Positions 25,331 through 34,198 of a stretch of 64,000 bases of DNA are shown piece after piece. Under the pieces are notes generated by a model that saw only the letters and a program-made list of their open reading frames with translations, did no database searches and was not told the DNA's origin. A program made the translations under genes and the position numbers. Origin of the DNA: Streptomyces venezuelae (GTDB lineage: Bacteria; Actinomycetota; Actinomycetes; Streptomycetales; Streptomycetaceae). Numbering within the stretch: the first letter of the stretch is position 1; each line of letters opens with the position of its first letter. Where the stretch lies: the NCBI RefSeq assembly GCF_008642375.1, contig NZ_CP029194.1, positions 248,001 through 312,000 of the forward strand, given 5' to 3'.

Positions 25331-26206
25331 TCAGCCCTTGAGGCCGCCGGCGGTGAGACCGCCCATGATGTTGCGCTGGAAGACCAGGAAGACGAGGAGG
25401 GTCGGCAGCGAGGCGATGGTGAGGGCGGCGATGAGGACGTTCACCGGGACCCCGTTGGAGAGCGAGTAGATGCCCACGTTGAGGGTCTGCTTCGCCGGGT
25501 CGGGGAGGGTGAGCATCGGCCAGAGGAAGTCCTTCCAGACACCGACGACAGCGAAGATCGACACCACACCGAGGATCGGCCGGGAGATCGGCAGGACGAT
25601 CGACCACAGGATCCGTGTCGGGCTCGCGCCGTCCATCGAGGCGGCGTCCAGGAGCTCCCTCGGAATCGAGTCGAAGAACCGCTTCAGCAGGAAGATGTTG
25701 AAGGCGTTGGTGACCGACGGCAGCCAGATCGCCCACGGGGTGTTCAGCAGGTTCCGCTCGACGACCGGCACGTCGAGGACGGTGAGGTACTGGGGCACGA
25801 CCAGGACGGTCGCCGGGATCATCAGAGTGACGAGCATCATCCCGAGGATCGCCTTGCCGAGCACCGGCCGCAGCTTGGAGAGCGAGTAGGCCGCCGCCAC
25901 GTCGAGTACCAGCTGGAAGGCCAGGGCGCCGAAGGCGTAGTAGAAGGTGTTGAACAGCAGGGAGGACAGGTCCATGACCTCCCAGGCGCGGCTGTAGTTC
26001 TCGGGGGTGAAGCTCTCCGGCACCAGCGTCGGCGGGGTCCGGACCACCTCCTGGGTGTCCTTGAACCCGCTGGAGACCAGCCAGTACAGCGGTCCGAGGA
26101 ACACCAGGGTGAAGCCGCCGGTGACCAGGGCGAAGGCGCTCCAGTACAGCCGCTTGCCGCGGCGCCTGGCGAGCACGGCCGGTGAGATGAGCGTACGTGT
26201 GGACAT
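25331..26206 (-). CDS. Carbohydrate ABC transporter permease (MalG type)
   Basis: A 291-aa inner-membrane permease of the CUT1 family with about six transmembrane helices. The EAA-like cytoplasmic loop is LLDAASMDGASPTRILWSIVLP. Fifteen bases after the partner permease gene and clearly co-transcribed. No ATPase is encoded locally; Streptomyces CUT1 importers usually share the MsiK ATPase, so that is expected here. Confidence 0.92.
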   Translation of the reverse strand: MSTRTLISPAVLARRRGKRLYWSAFALVTGGFTLVFLGPLYWLVSSGFKDTQEVVRTPPTLVPESFTPENYSRAWEVMDLSSLLFNTFYYAFGALAFQLVLDVAAAYSLSKLRPVLGKAILGMMLVTLMIPATVLVVPQYLTVLDVPVVERNLLNTPWAIWLPSVTNAFNIFLLKRFFDSIPRELLDAASMDGASPTRILWSIVLPISRPILGVVSIFAVVGVWKDFLWPMLTLPDPAKQTLNVGIYSLSNGVPVNVLIAALTIASLPTLLVFLVFQRNIMGGLTAGGLKG

Positions 26207-26221
26207 GCTGTTCTCCCGGTC

Positions 26222-27181
26222 CTACGCGTCCTCGGAGCGGCTGAGTTTCGCGTACGCCGCCGAGAATCCGGCGAGCAGTACGAGCAGGAGCAGGCCGAGG
26301 GCCGCCGCGGCGCCGTAGTTGTTGAAGTTGAAGGCGTACTGGTAGATGAGGTACACGACGGTGGTCGTCGACCCTTCGGGTCCGGCGCCGCCGGTGAGCA
26401 GGAACGGTTCGACGAAGACCTGCATGGTCGCGATGATCTGCATCAGGAACATCAGCGAGAGGATGAGGCGCGTCTGCGGGATGGTGACGTGCCAGATCCT
26501 GCGGAGCAGGCCGGCGCCGTCGAGCTCGGCCGCCTCGTACAGCTCGCCCGGGATTCCCTGGAGCGCGGCGAGGTAGATCAGGGTCGCGCCGCCCATGTTC
26601 ATCCAGGTCGAGGCGACGACGAGGGAGAACATCGCGATGTCCGCGTCCTGGAGCCACTGCTGCTCGGGCAGGCGGAGGAGGCCCAGCAGCTCGTTGAGGA
26701 GGCCGTACCCCGGGTCGTACAGGTACTGGAAGAGCAGGACGCCGGCGACCGGCGGAAGCATCACCGGCAGGTAGACCAGGAGCCGCAGGTACCCCTTGCC
26801 GTGCCGGAACTCGTTGATCGTGATCGCCAGGACGAAGGGCACGGCGAAGCCCAGGACCAGGGCGAGGGTGGTGAACCAGAGGGTGTTGCCCCAGGCCTGC
26901 CAGAAGGCCGGATCGTTGAAGACGGTGGTGAAGTTGTCCAGTCCGACCCAGACCGTCCTGCCGCTCTCGGTCTTCTGGAAGGCCAGGAGGAATTCCCTGA
27001 CCATCGGGTACCAGGAGAACAGGGCGAAACAGACGACGGCGCCGATGAGGAACGCGTGGGCCGTCAGGTTGCGCCGCAGATTCCTGGCGAAGGTGCCGCC
27101 GGGAGCCTCGGGGCTCCCCTGGCGCGGCTGGGGGTTGCGGGAACGCGCCGCTCTGCTCGGGGTCAGGCTCGGGGCCGACAT
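26222..27181 (-). CDS. Carbohydrate ABC transporter permease (MalF type)
   Basis: A 319-aa permease with six transmembrane helices after a basic cytoplasmic N-terminus. The EAA loop is YEAAELDGAGLLRRIWHVTIP. The start at 27181 is preceded by AAGGAG; the frame remains open into the upstream binding-protein gene, but that extension is only the shadow of that gene. It pairs with the 25331-26206 permease to form the channel of an alpha-glucoside-type importer. Confidence 0.92.
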   Translation of the reverse strand: MSAPSLTPSRAARSRNPQPRQGSPEAPGGTFARNLRRNLTAHAFLIGAVVCFALFSWYPMVREFLLAFQKTESGRTVWVGLDNFTTVFNDPAFWQAWGNTLWFTTLALVLGFAVPFVLAITINEFRHGKGYLRLLVYLPVMLPPVAGVLLFQYLYDPGYGLLNELLGLLRLPEQQWLQDADIAMFSLVVASTWMNMGGATLIYLAALQGIPGELYEAAELDGAGLLRRIWHVTIPQTRLILSLMFLMQIIATMQVFVEPFLLTGGAGPEGSTTTVVYLIYQYAFNFNNYGAAAALGLLLLVLLAGFSAAYAKLSRSEDA

Positions 27182-27276
27182 TCGTGCTCCTTGGTACGGG
27201 ACTGCCGTGTCTCCCGGCGGTCCGGACGTGCCGGGCGGGGCGGGCCCGTTGACGACACCCGCCCCGACCGGTCCCG

Positions 27277-28704
27277 TCACTGGTTGGCGAGGACCTGGTT
27301 GACCTGCGTCTCGGCGGTCGAGAGGAGCTTGTCGACGTCGGCGTCCTTGTTGGTGAGGATGCCGGACATCACGTTGTCGAGGACCTTGTAGATCTCCTGG
27401 GCCTTCGGAGGCTCGGACTTGCCGGGTACGGGGTTGGCCATGAAGGCCCTGAAGTTGGCGACCGGCATGGTGGCGCTGGCCGCGCGGCCGGCGTCGTCCG
27501 TCTTCTTCGACCCGTTCAGCCAGAAGTTCGGCTGCGGGAGGCCGACCGGCAGGTTGTCGGCCTTGGCGCGGGACCAGTCGAACTGGCCCTTGCCGACGGT
27601 GAGGTTCTTGAAGTTGAGCCAGGCGATGCCGGCCTTGATCTTGTCGGGCGAGATGCCCTTCTTGATCATGTAGTTGTTGCCGCCGGCGAGGGTGTTCCTG
27701 CCCCCGGGGATGGGGCCCATGCCGAAGTTCTCGTACGAGGCGCCGAGCTGCTGGACCATGTACGTGATGTCGTCGGGGGCGGCGAGGAACATGCCGAGCT
27801 TGTCGGTGGCGATCTGCTTCTGGAGGTCGCCCCATTTCAGCAGCTGGGTCTTGCCCATGCTGTCGTCGTCCCAGCGCATGGCGCGGAGGTTCTTCGCGAC
27901 CTGCTTGCCGAGGTCGTTGTTGAACGCCGCCTTCTTGCCGCTCGTGTCGACGATGTCGCCGCCGAGGCTGTACAGCTGGGCGGTGAAGTGCCAGCCGCCG
28001 GTGTTGCCGGCGCTGTACTCGCCGAAGCCCGAGACGCCTTCGCCCAGGCCCGCGATCTTCTTCGCGGCGGCGCGGACCTCCTCCCAGGTCTTCGGCGGGG
28101 CGTCGGGGTCGAGCCCGGCGTCCTTGAAGAGCTTGCGGTTGATCAGCAGGCCCATCGTGTAGTTGCTCGTCGGCAGGCCGTAGAGCTTGCCGTCCTGCTT
28201 GAGGGAGCCGAGGACGTTGGGGTCGATGTCCTTGAGCGCCGGGACCGTCCTGTCGCTGACATACGCGGAGATGTCCTCGGCGCCGTCCTCCGACAGGACC
28301 TGCGGCAGGTCGGTGAAGTAGGTGTAGAAGACGTCCGGCTGCGACTTGGCCTTGAGCATCGCGGTGAACCGCGGCGGCTCCAGGCACTGGCCGGGGGTGG
28401 AGCGGCCCTCGATCGTGACGTTCGGGTACGTCTTGTTGAAGGCGGCGACGTCCTCCTTCCACTCCTTCAGCTCGGCGGCCTTCGCCGCGGGCGGCATGCA
28501 GTCGATGGTGATCGACACCTTGGTCTTCGGGTCCAGCGGGACGGAGGCGTCGGTCGCGCCGCTCTGCCTGCTCTGCTGCGAAGCACCGTCACCGTCGTCG
28601 TCGCTGCTGCTCGTGCCACAGGCGGCAAGCGCGGTCAGCGTCATCGCGGAGACGAGGGTGACCGCGCTGGCGCGGCGGGTACGGCGGAGCCTGGCACTTC
28701 TCAT
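27277..28704 (-). CDS. Sugar-binding lipoprotein of the ABC importer
   Basis: A 475-aa extracellular solute-binding protein (family 1). The lipoprotein signal ends in LTALAACGTSSS, with the acylated Cys at about residue 29. The mature part has the usual TAYNKTYPNVTIE-like opening (here VAAFNKTYPNVTIEGRS) and a long C-terminal lobe. The ATG at 28704 follows GAAGGGGA. First gene of the transporter operon, with LacI-type palindromes 100-270 bp upstream. The ligand is likely a malto- or other alpha-gluco-oligosaccharide (inference from neighbours). Confidence 0.9.
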   Translation of the reverse strand: MRSARLRRTRRASAVTLVSAMTLTALAACGTSSSDDDGDGASQQSRQSGATDASVPLDPKTKVSITIDCMPPAAKAAELKEWKEDVAAFNKTYPNVTIEGRSTPGQCLEPPRFTAMLKAKSQPDVFYTYFTDLPQVLSEDGAEDISAYVSDRTVPALKDIDPNVLGSLKQDGKLYGLPTSNYTMGLLINRKLFKDAGLDPDAPPKTWEEVRAAAKKIAGLGEGVSGFGEYSAGNTGGWHFTAQLYSLGGDIVDTSGKKAAFNNDLGKQVAKNLRAMRWDDDSMGKTQLLKWGDLQKQIATDKLGMFLAAPDDITYMVQQLGASYENFGMGPIPGGRNTLAGGNNYMIKKGISPDKIKAGIAWLNFKNLTVGKGQFDWSRAKADNLPVGLPQPNFWLNGSKKTDDAGRAASATMPVANFRAFMANPVPGKSEPPKAQEIYKVLDNVMSGILTNKDADVDKLLSTAETQVNQVLANQ

Positions 28705-29100
28705 CGAGTGGTCCCCTTCGGGCAAGAACGTGGAGGTCGCCCCACCGACGGACGGCATCTGCGTTGCGGGGCGCGGCACACTCAACCACCCGCAACAAGT
28801 GAACGCAAGATATCGCGTCTATTTCGAAATTGCTCGACAATCGACTCAACACCGCATCCCCTGCGGGCACATGACCGCACCACCGAACAGAGAGCGCAGC
28901 CAGGAAGCGGCCACGGGAAGCGACTCAGAGCCGCCATCCCTTCCAAGCCCTGCCCAATTGCGTGCAAGATTTGCGTGATCTCTTCACGTTCTTCCAAGGG
29001 TTCGTTACCTTGGCTTCCCGGGCAGCGGGCGGGCGTCGTAGCCTGGTATCCGCCGCGGACGACCGGCGCGGCCTGGAGCGTCGTCGGGCAGGAGAGCAGT
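28705..29100. other. Divergent intergenic region, sugar-transport operon / DUF1232 gene
   Basis: No gene seen. It holds the promoter of the minus-strand sugar operon with the ACGCAA site at 28803-28818. A second GCAA-rich cluster lies at 28957-28975 (TTGCGTGCAAGATTTGCGT), containing the small palindrome GCAAGATTTGC. The right end precedes the DUF1232 gene. Confidence 0.5.
28803..28818. promoter_or_regulatory. LacI-type operator candidate ACGCAA-N4-TCGCGT
   Basis: ACGCAAGATATCGCGT is a near-palindrome sharing ACGCAAGA with the site upstream of the lacI-family gene. It lies 99 bp upstream of the binding-protein start, within an AT-richer promoter-like stretch. Confidence 0.45.
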
Positions 29101-29442
29101 ATGGACAGCTCCCTCTGGCTCATCGTGGCCGTGGTTCTCGTGCTCGTGGTGGCGGGATGCGCGGCCGTTCTGCTCGTCCGCGTCTTCAGGACGCGAAGGC
29201 TGCTGCTCGACGCCGGTGTCCCCCTGCAGTCCAAGGCACTGTTCTGGGCAGCGGTGGTCTACACCGTGTCCCCCATCGACCTGATCCCGGACCCGGTCTA
29301 CCTGGACGACATCGGCATGCTCTTGATCGCCCTGCGCGTGTTGCACGCGGCGGCCCTCGGCAGCGGAGCCCGTCCCGACGGTCTGCCCGAGGGTTCGAAG
29401 GCCTCCGGGAGCGGTCCGGCGGGTCAGCGGCCACCTGAGTGA
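29101..29442 (+). CDS. DUF1232 (YkvA-like) membrane protein
   Basis: A 113-aa protein: N-terminal transmembrane helix (LWLIVAVVLVLVVAGCAAVLLV), then the DUF1232 signature FWAAVVYTVSPIDLIPDPV followed by LDDIGMLLIALRVL, and a polar C-terminal tail. The ATG follows GGAGAG. The domain is common in bacteria and of unknown function. Faces the phosphatase gene tail to tail. Confidence 0.85.
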   Translation: MDSSLWLIVAVVLVLVVAGCAAVLLVRVFRTRRLLLDAGVPLQSKALFWAAVVYTVSPIDLIPDPVYLDDIGMLLIALRVLHAAALGSGARPDGLPEGSKASGSGPAGQRPPE

Positions 29443-29482
29443 GCGCGGGTTCCGGTGGGGGGCCCGGGCGGCCCGTCCGTCC

Positions 29483-31285
29483 TCAGGACGGGAGGTTCTG
29501 TTCCGCCCAGACCACCTTGCCGGTCACCGTGCGGCAGGACCCCCATCGGCGGCACAGCATGTTGATGAGCTGAAGACCTCGGCCGCCCTCGTCGCTGAGC
29601 TCCGCGTGCTGGATCTGGGGCAGGTCGGGGCCCGTGTCCGAGACCTCCACGACGAGGCGGTCGCCCCGCAGCAGCCGGAGTCTGCCGGGGCCGTTGCCGT
29701 AGCGCAGGGCGTTGCCGACGAGTTCGGAGACGACGAGTTCGAAGACGTCGGCGAGCTCCTCCAGATCCCATTCGGCCAGCTGGTCCGTGACCAGGCTCCG
29801 GGCGACGGACGCCGCTCGCCCTTCCTGCGGCAACTGCCACTCGCGCACGTCGGCAGGGTCCACCGAGAGGGCGGTCGCGACGAGGAGTACGGCCTCGTCG
29901 AAACGGGCGGCGTCGGCAGGGGCGCACCCGATCAGGCCGCCGCCTTCGAGAGCCTCGGGGGTCAGGTCGCGCGCCGCGGAGAGCAGACAGTCCAACTGGT
30001 CGTCGATGTCCGCGTGCCGTGACTTCACGAGACCGTCCGTGTACATGGCCAGTTTGCCGCCCTTGGGCATCTTCAGACGGATCGGATCGTACGGGATCAC
30101 TCCCGCGCCGAGCGGCGCGCCGACGGGTACGTCCACGAACTCGGCCGAGCCCTCTCCGGCGAGCAGCAGCGGTGGCAGGTGTCCGGCGCTGGCCAGCGTG
30201 TACGTGGAGTCGGCCGGGTCGAACACGGCGCAGAGGAAGGTGGCGACCTGTTCGTCCTCCAGGTCACGGGTGGCGAGGTCGAGCCGGGCGAGAACGCGCT
30301 CCGGGGCCATGTCCAGGGTCATCAGGGTGCGGGCCACCGCCCGCAGACGCCCCATGGTGGCGGCCGCGGGCAGTCCGTGGCCCATGACGTCGCCGACCAT
30401 GAGGGCCGTACGTCCGCCGGGGAGGGCCATGACGTCGTACCAGTCGCCGCCCACGCCGTGGTGGGCCGCCGAAGGCGCGTACTCGGCCTGTACGCGCAGG
30501 CCGGGCGTCACCGGGGTCGCTCGCGGCAGCAGAGCGCGCTGCAGCGAGACGACGTGCTCGCGCTCGCGTCCGTACAGCCGGGCGTTGTCGATGTAGACGG
30601 CGGCCTGGGAGGCCAGCTGTTCGGCCAGTGCGAGGTCGGTCGACGAGAACGGCGGTGATCCGGGACCGCGGACGAAGTCCGCGCTGCCGAGCAGGAGCCC
30701 ACGGGCGATCAGCGGCACGGCGAGGTAGCTGTGCACTCCGGCGGCTCGCATCTTCGCCGCGGCGCTCTCCGTCGGCGCGACCCTGAGGAAGTCGTCCTTC
30801 CTCATGCGGCTCACCAGCACCGACTTGCCCTGTCGCAGGCAGTAGCGGTGGAGCAGCGTCTCGTGCGCCTCTTCGACGCGAGCGGTGGTGGTCTCGCCCA
30901 CCGGGGTCGGCTCCAGGGAGGAGAGCGCCTCGACGGCGCACAGCGCGGTGGCCCGCATGAGCGGGACGCCCGTACCCGTCCACCGTGCGCCCTCCTCGCC
31001 CCGCAGGACACTCTCCAGGATGTCGACGGCGGCCCCGTCCGCGAAGCGGGGCACGGTGAAGTCGGCCAGCTCCTGGGCCGTGCTTTCCAGGTCGAGGGTG
31101 GTGCCGATCCTCGAACCGGCGGAACTCAGCCAGGCCAGCCGGCCGCGCGTGGTGAGCCGGTCGAGCGGGACCTCGCCACCGCTGCGGGCGAGCCGCCTGC
31201 GCGCACCGGCCGGCCGGTGCGCCGCGGCGCGCTTTCCGGCCGTGGCGCGGCCGGGCAGGCGTCGTCTCCCGTCGCCGGCGTTCAC
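29483..31285 (-). CDS. GAF-SpoIIE phosphatase with HATPase (anti-sigma-like) domain
   Basis: A 600-aa signalling protein in three parts: a GAF-type sensor (about 55-235), a PP2C/SpoIIE phosphatase (GGDWYDVMAL, VGDVMGHGLPAAATMGRLR, AMYTDGLVKSR; about 255-470) and a C-terminal GHKL ATPase (FELVVSELVGNALRYG, EGGRGLQLINMLCRRWG). Such proteins dephosphorylate and/or phosphorylate anti-sigma antagonists in Streptomyces stress networks. The GTG at 31285 is chosen for its GGAGGTC ribosome site; an upstream frame runs into the arr gene and looks non-coding. No cognate anti-sigma pair is adjacent. Confidence 0.88.
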   Translation of the reverse strand: MNAGDGRRRLPGRATAGKRAAAHRPAGARRRLARSGGEVPLDRLTTRGRLAWLSSAGSRIGTTLDLESTAQELADFTVPRFADGAAVDILESVLRGEEGARWTGTGVPLMRATALCAVEALSSLEPTPVGETTTARVEEAHETLLHRYCLRQGKSVLVSRMRKDDFLRVAPTESAAAKMRAAGVHSYLAVPLIARGLLLGSADFVRGPGSPPFSSTDLALAEQLASQAAVYIDNARLYGREREHVVSLQRALLPRATPVTPGLRVQAEYAPSAAHHGVGGDWYDVMALPGGRTALMVGDVMGHGLPAAATMGRLRAVARTLMTLDMAPERVLARLDLATRDLEDEQVATFLCAVFDPADSTYTLASAGHLPPLLLAGEGSAEFVDVPVGAPLGAGVIPYDPIRLKMPKGGKLAMYTDGLVKSRHADIDDQLDCLLSAARDLTPEALEGGGLIGCAPADAARFDEAVLLVATALSVDPADVREWQLPQEGRAASVARSLVTDQLAEWDLEELADVFELVVSELVGNALRYGNGPGRLRLLRGDRLVVEVSDTGPDLPQIQHAELSDEGGRGLQLINMLCRRWGSCRTVTGKVVWAEQNLPS

Positions 31286-31416
31286 TCTTTCGACCTCCAG
31301 ACAGGAACTCGATCGCTGCTCGTGCCCAGCATGCACCTTTTTCCGGCCGCTTGGCTGCCTCCCGGCCGAGAGCTGGTCGGGTGGCACACGACGCGCGTGC
31401 GCTGCGCGGGCATCGG

Positions 31417-31845
31417 TCAGTCGAGGATGGTGGCGATGCCCCGGCGCCGAAGTTCGTCCAGCCCGTCCAGCATGGCCCGGATCTTCTCCTGGGAGTGCCC
31501 GGGCCACCCTTCGAGCTCCGACACCACGCGCACGGGCTCGCGCGTGCGGTAGGAGCGGGTGGGATTGCCCGGGAACTTCTTGTCGGTGACGTTGGGGTCG
31601 TCCTCCAGAACACCGGTCGGCTCCACGACGTAGATCCGCCCCGGGCCGTCGCCGGCGGCCAGCTCGGCGCCCCAGACGGCGGCGTCCAGGGTCTCGGAGA
31701 CGTAGACGTGGTGGGATACCCGCCCCTCCTCGAAGTTCGACGCGTGGCCTGCTCTCACCAGGTCCCCGGGCGCGAGGTCCGCCTTCGTCCCGTGGAGGAG
31801 GGTTCCTGCCTCGTAGACCTGGAAGGGGGTGGGTTCACTGCTCAT
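31417..31845 (-). CDS. arr: Rifamycin NAD-dependent ADP-ribosyltransferase (Arr)
   Basis: A 142-aa enzyme, the usual Arr length. Recognisable Arr stretches are LLHGTKADLAPGDLVRAG, VYVSETLDAAVWGAELA, GRIYVVEPTGVLEDDP and FPGNPTRSYRTREPVRVV. It transfers ADP-ribose from NAD+ to the 23-hydroxyl of rifamycins, inactivating them. The ATG at 31845 has GGAG upstream and overlaps the 3' end of the FUSC-like gene by 11 bp, so translation is coupled to that membrane protein. Intrinsic Arr genes are common in actinomycetes. Confidence 0.95.
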   Translation of the reverse strand: MSSEPTPFQVYEAGTLLHGTKADLAPGDLVRAGHASNFEEGRVSHHVYVSETLDAAVWGAELAAGDGPGRIYVVEPTGVLEDDPNVTDKKFPGNPTRSYRTREPVRVVSELEGWPGHSQEKIRAMLDGLDELRRRGIATILD

Positions 31846-34039
31846 GGGTTCTCCGTGGGTCGTCGGTCGCGGTTTCCGCAGCGAGCCGTTGCAGATCCGT
31901 CGCCAGTGAGGCCAGCCACGACACGGTCGCGTAGTACGCGCGCGTCGCACCCGGCGGGTCGGTGGCCATGGTGGCGGAGGCCGTGGGGCCGTGGAGCGGC
32001 GCCGGTGTCTCCGGCGTGTCCCCCGTCGGGTCCATGCGGGCGGAGGTCAGCAGCATGCCCGCCGCGACCCGGTCGCCGGTGCGGATGACGGATTCCGAGG
32101 CTTCCCGGCCCAGCGGCGGAATCACGACCGGCTCGGCCGGTACGAGAAGCCGGTCGGCGCCCCACAGCGTGTGGTGTCCGGCGATCAGCGCGGCCTGCCA
32201 GTCCCGGTGGACCGGCGGCGGGCCGAGGCCCTGGGGTTCGCTCTGGTACTGCGCGTACGCCGACTCGGCCATGACCAGGGCGTGTTGCAGGCTGCGGTGT
32301 CCCGGCGCCGTGACCACCGGCACGCGCCGCCCGCCCGCCGCGATCTGCGCCGTCGTGGCCACCACGATCTCGGCGGCGATCCGCAGCAGCACCGCGACCG
32401 ACCGCCGCAGTTCGTCATGGGCGCCCCGGGGCCAGGCGAGCAGTCCGAAGACGGCGCCGATCGCGCTGCCGGTCAGCACGTCGAGCAGGCGGAACTCGGC
32501 GAGCTGCCAGGTGGCCGGTGCCAGCTGCGCGAAGACCAGCGCGACCACCACCGTGAACAGCGCCTGCGCCCAGCCGACGCCCTTGACCGGCCCCAGCGTG
32601 AACGTGACCAGCATCAGCGGCGGGAGGGCCACCGCGTACACCTCGATGTCGGTGCCGACGACCGCCAGCAGCGTCGCCGCGACCAGGGCGCCGACGAGGG
32701 TGCCGGTCAGCGCCTTCCGTTCCGTCGTCCGGGTCTCCCGCACCGTCGTCCGTGTCAGTGTCAGCGTCGCCAGGAGCACCCAGAAGCCGTGCGGGAGCGT
32801 GTCGATGCCCGCGATCAGCCGGGCGGCCGCCAGGGCCAGACCGATGCGTACGGCGTTCTGGAAGAACACCGACCGGCCGCCCACGTGGCCCGACAGCCGC
32901 CGCCACCACAGCCGAGGTGCCCGCTGCCGTGCGTACCAGAACCGGCCCGGCGCCGGTACGTCGGCCGCTCGGCCCCGTACGGCGATGTCGGCCGCCGTGG
33001 ACATCGCGAGCGCCGCGTCCGCCACCTCCAGGAGCGCCGCGTTACGGCGAAGCGCGGTGGGAGAGCCGTCCGCGGTCTCCGCCAGCGCCTGACGGGCCTG
33101 CTGCAAGGCGGTGTGCGCCCGCCCGTCAGGTACACGGCCCCGCAGCCGGGCGGCCGTTTCCCGCGCCACCTCCATGACCGCCCGCAAGGGGTCCGGTCCC
33201 CGCGTCGCCCCCGCCTGGTCGCCCTCTGCGGCGGCTGCTTCGGCTGCGGCTTCGGCTGCTTCGGCCGGCGGTACCGCGCCCTGCGGGGGCGGCGGCAGCA
33301 CCGTCAGTCTGCTGAGCAGGGTGCGCGTCGCGAGGCCGGTGTGGGCCAGCGCCCTCTGCCGTACTCCCGCTCCGGCCGGTCGTTCCGCCTCCGGTACCTG
33401 GGAGGAGCGGAGCCCCGTGCTCAGGGCCCGGGTGGTGCGCTGTGCGGCTTCCGGAAGGGTGTAGGGGGCGGTGCGCAGCCGATCCGCGCAGTGCGCGGCG
33501 GCGTCGGCGGCCCGGGCGGCCCGTTCGCGGTAGGGCAGGGCCGGCGGCTCGGGCAGCAGCGTCGCCTCCGCGATGATCAGCAGGGCGAGTCCGAGCGTCG
33601 CGCCCGCGAGCCGTTCGCCCAGCGAGCCGGGGTCGTAAGGCGGGAAGGACGGCAGGATGTACATCAGCTGCAGCCCCGTGGCCGCGCCCGCGAACCTCGG
33701 TCCGCCGACGGCCATGAACGCCAGCGCGAACCCGACGACCAGCATCCCGAGCACCGCGCTCCACGTCCGCACGGACAGGTAGGTGCCGAGCGTGATCAGC
33801 ACCCAGCACACCGGCACCACTCCCGCCAGCAGCATGGCCCGCTGCCGTCCTGAGCCGGGGAGATGGGACAGCCCGGCCATCGCGATGGCGCCGAACAGCG
33901 CGTATGTCGCGCCGACCGCCAGGTCGAAGCCGTAGAGCAGCACGTAGAACCCGGTCCCGGCGGCGATCGTGACGCGCAGCGCCCTGCGCGCCGCCGCCCG
34001 GTAGGCGGGCGGCAGCCGTCGGGGGAACGGGCCACCCAT
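31835..34039 (-). CDS. FUSC/aromatic-acid-exporter-like membrane protein
   Basis: About 734 aa with the two-halved FUSC architecture. One block of hydrophobic helices lies near the N-terminus (ITIAAGTGFYVLLYGF-type start, to about residue 170) and a second at about 400-560 (SVFFQNAVRIGLALAAARLIAG; TRTTVRETRTTERKALTG). Soluble helical regions lie between and after them, and an Ala/Glu-rich linker is at about 280. Similar proteins are linked to efflux of aromatic acids or fusaric acid; the substrate is unknown. The start at 34039 is the first ATG matching the family; its ribosome site is weak. It overlaps arr, hinting at a joint detoxification unit. Confidence 0.8.
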   Translation of the reverse strand: MGGPFPRRLPPAYRAAARRALRVTIAAGTGFYVLLYGFDLAVGATYALFGAIAMAGLSHLPGSGRQRAMLLAGVVPVCWVLITLGTYLSVRTWSAVLGMLVVGFALAFMAVGGPRFAGAATGLQLMYILPSFPPYDPGSLGERLAGATLGLALLIIAEATLLPEPPALPYRERAARAADAAAHCADRLRTAPYTLPEAAQRTTRALSTGLRSSQVPEAERPAGAGVRQRALAHTGLATRTLLSRLTVLPPPPQGAVPPAEAAEAAAEAAAAEGDQAGATRGPDPLRAVMEVARETAARLRGRVPDGRAHTALQQARQALAETADGSPTALRRNAALLEVADAALAMSTAADIAVRGRAADVPAPGRFWYARQRAPRLWWRRLSGHVGGRSVFFQNAVRIGLALAAARLIAGIDTLPHGFWVLLATLTLTRTTVRETRTTERKALTGTLVGALVAATLLAVVGTDIEVYAVALPPLMLVTFTLGPVKGVGWAQALFTVVVALVFAQLAPATWQLAEFRLLDVLTGSAIGAVFGLLAWPRGAHDELRRSVAVLLRIAAEIVVATTAQIAAGGRRVPVVTAPGHRSLQHALVMAESAYAQYQSEPQGLGPPPVHRDWQAALIAGHHTLWGADRLLVPAEPVVIPPLGREASESVIRTGDRVAAGMLLTSARMDPTGDTPETPAPLHGPTASATMATDPPGATRAYYATVSWLASLATDLQRLAAETATDDPRRTHEQ

Positions 34040-34198
34040 GCCCCCAGGATCGCCCGCGCGGCGGCACCCGGCACGACGGGGCCGGCGCCGGGCCCGGTGA
34101 CCATGGCGTCGGCGGCTCGCTCGGATCGCAGAACTGGGCTCGGTGGATCGTGGCGCCCGGGTAGCCCACGGGGCGGCCCCCAGGGCAGTCTGGAGCGC

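Noticed and set aside
23666..26185. Plus-strand open frame of more than 800 codons opposite the sugar-utilisation genes
   Set aside because: Spans two unrelated minus-strand genes and is of Gly/Glu/Arg-rich shadow composition.
27182..28462. N-terminal extension of the MalF-type permease into the binding-protein gene
   Set aside because: The extension is an out-of-frame reading of the binding-protein gene; AAGGAG and a family-like start are at 27181.
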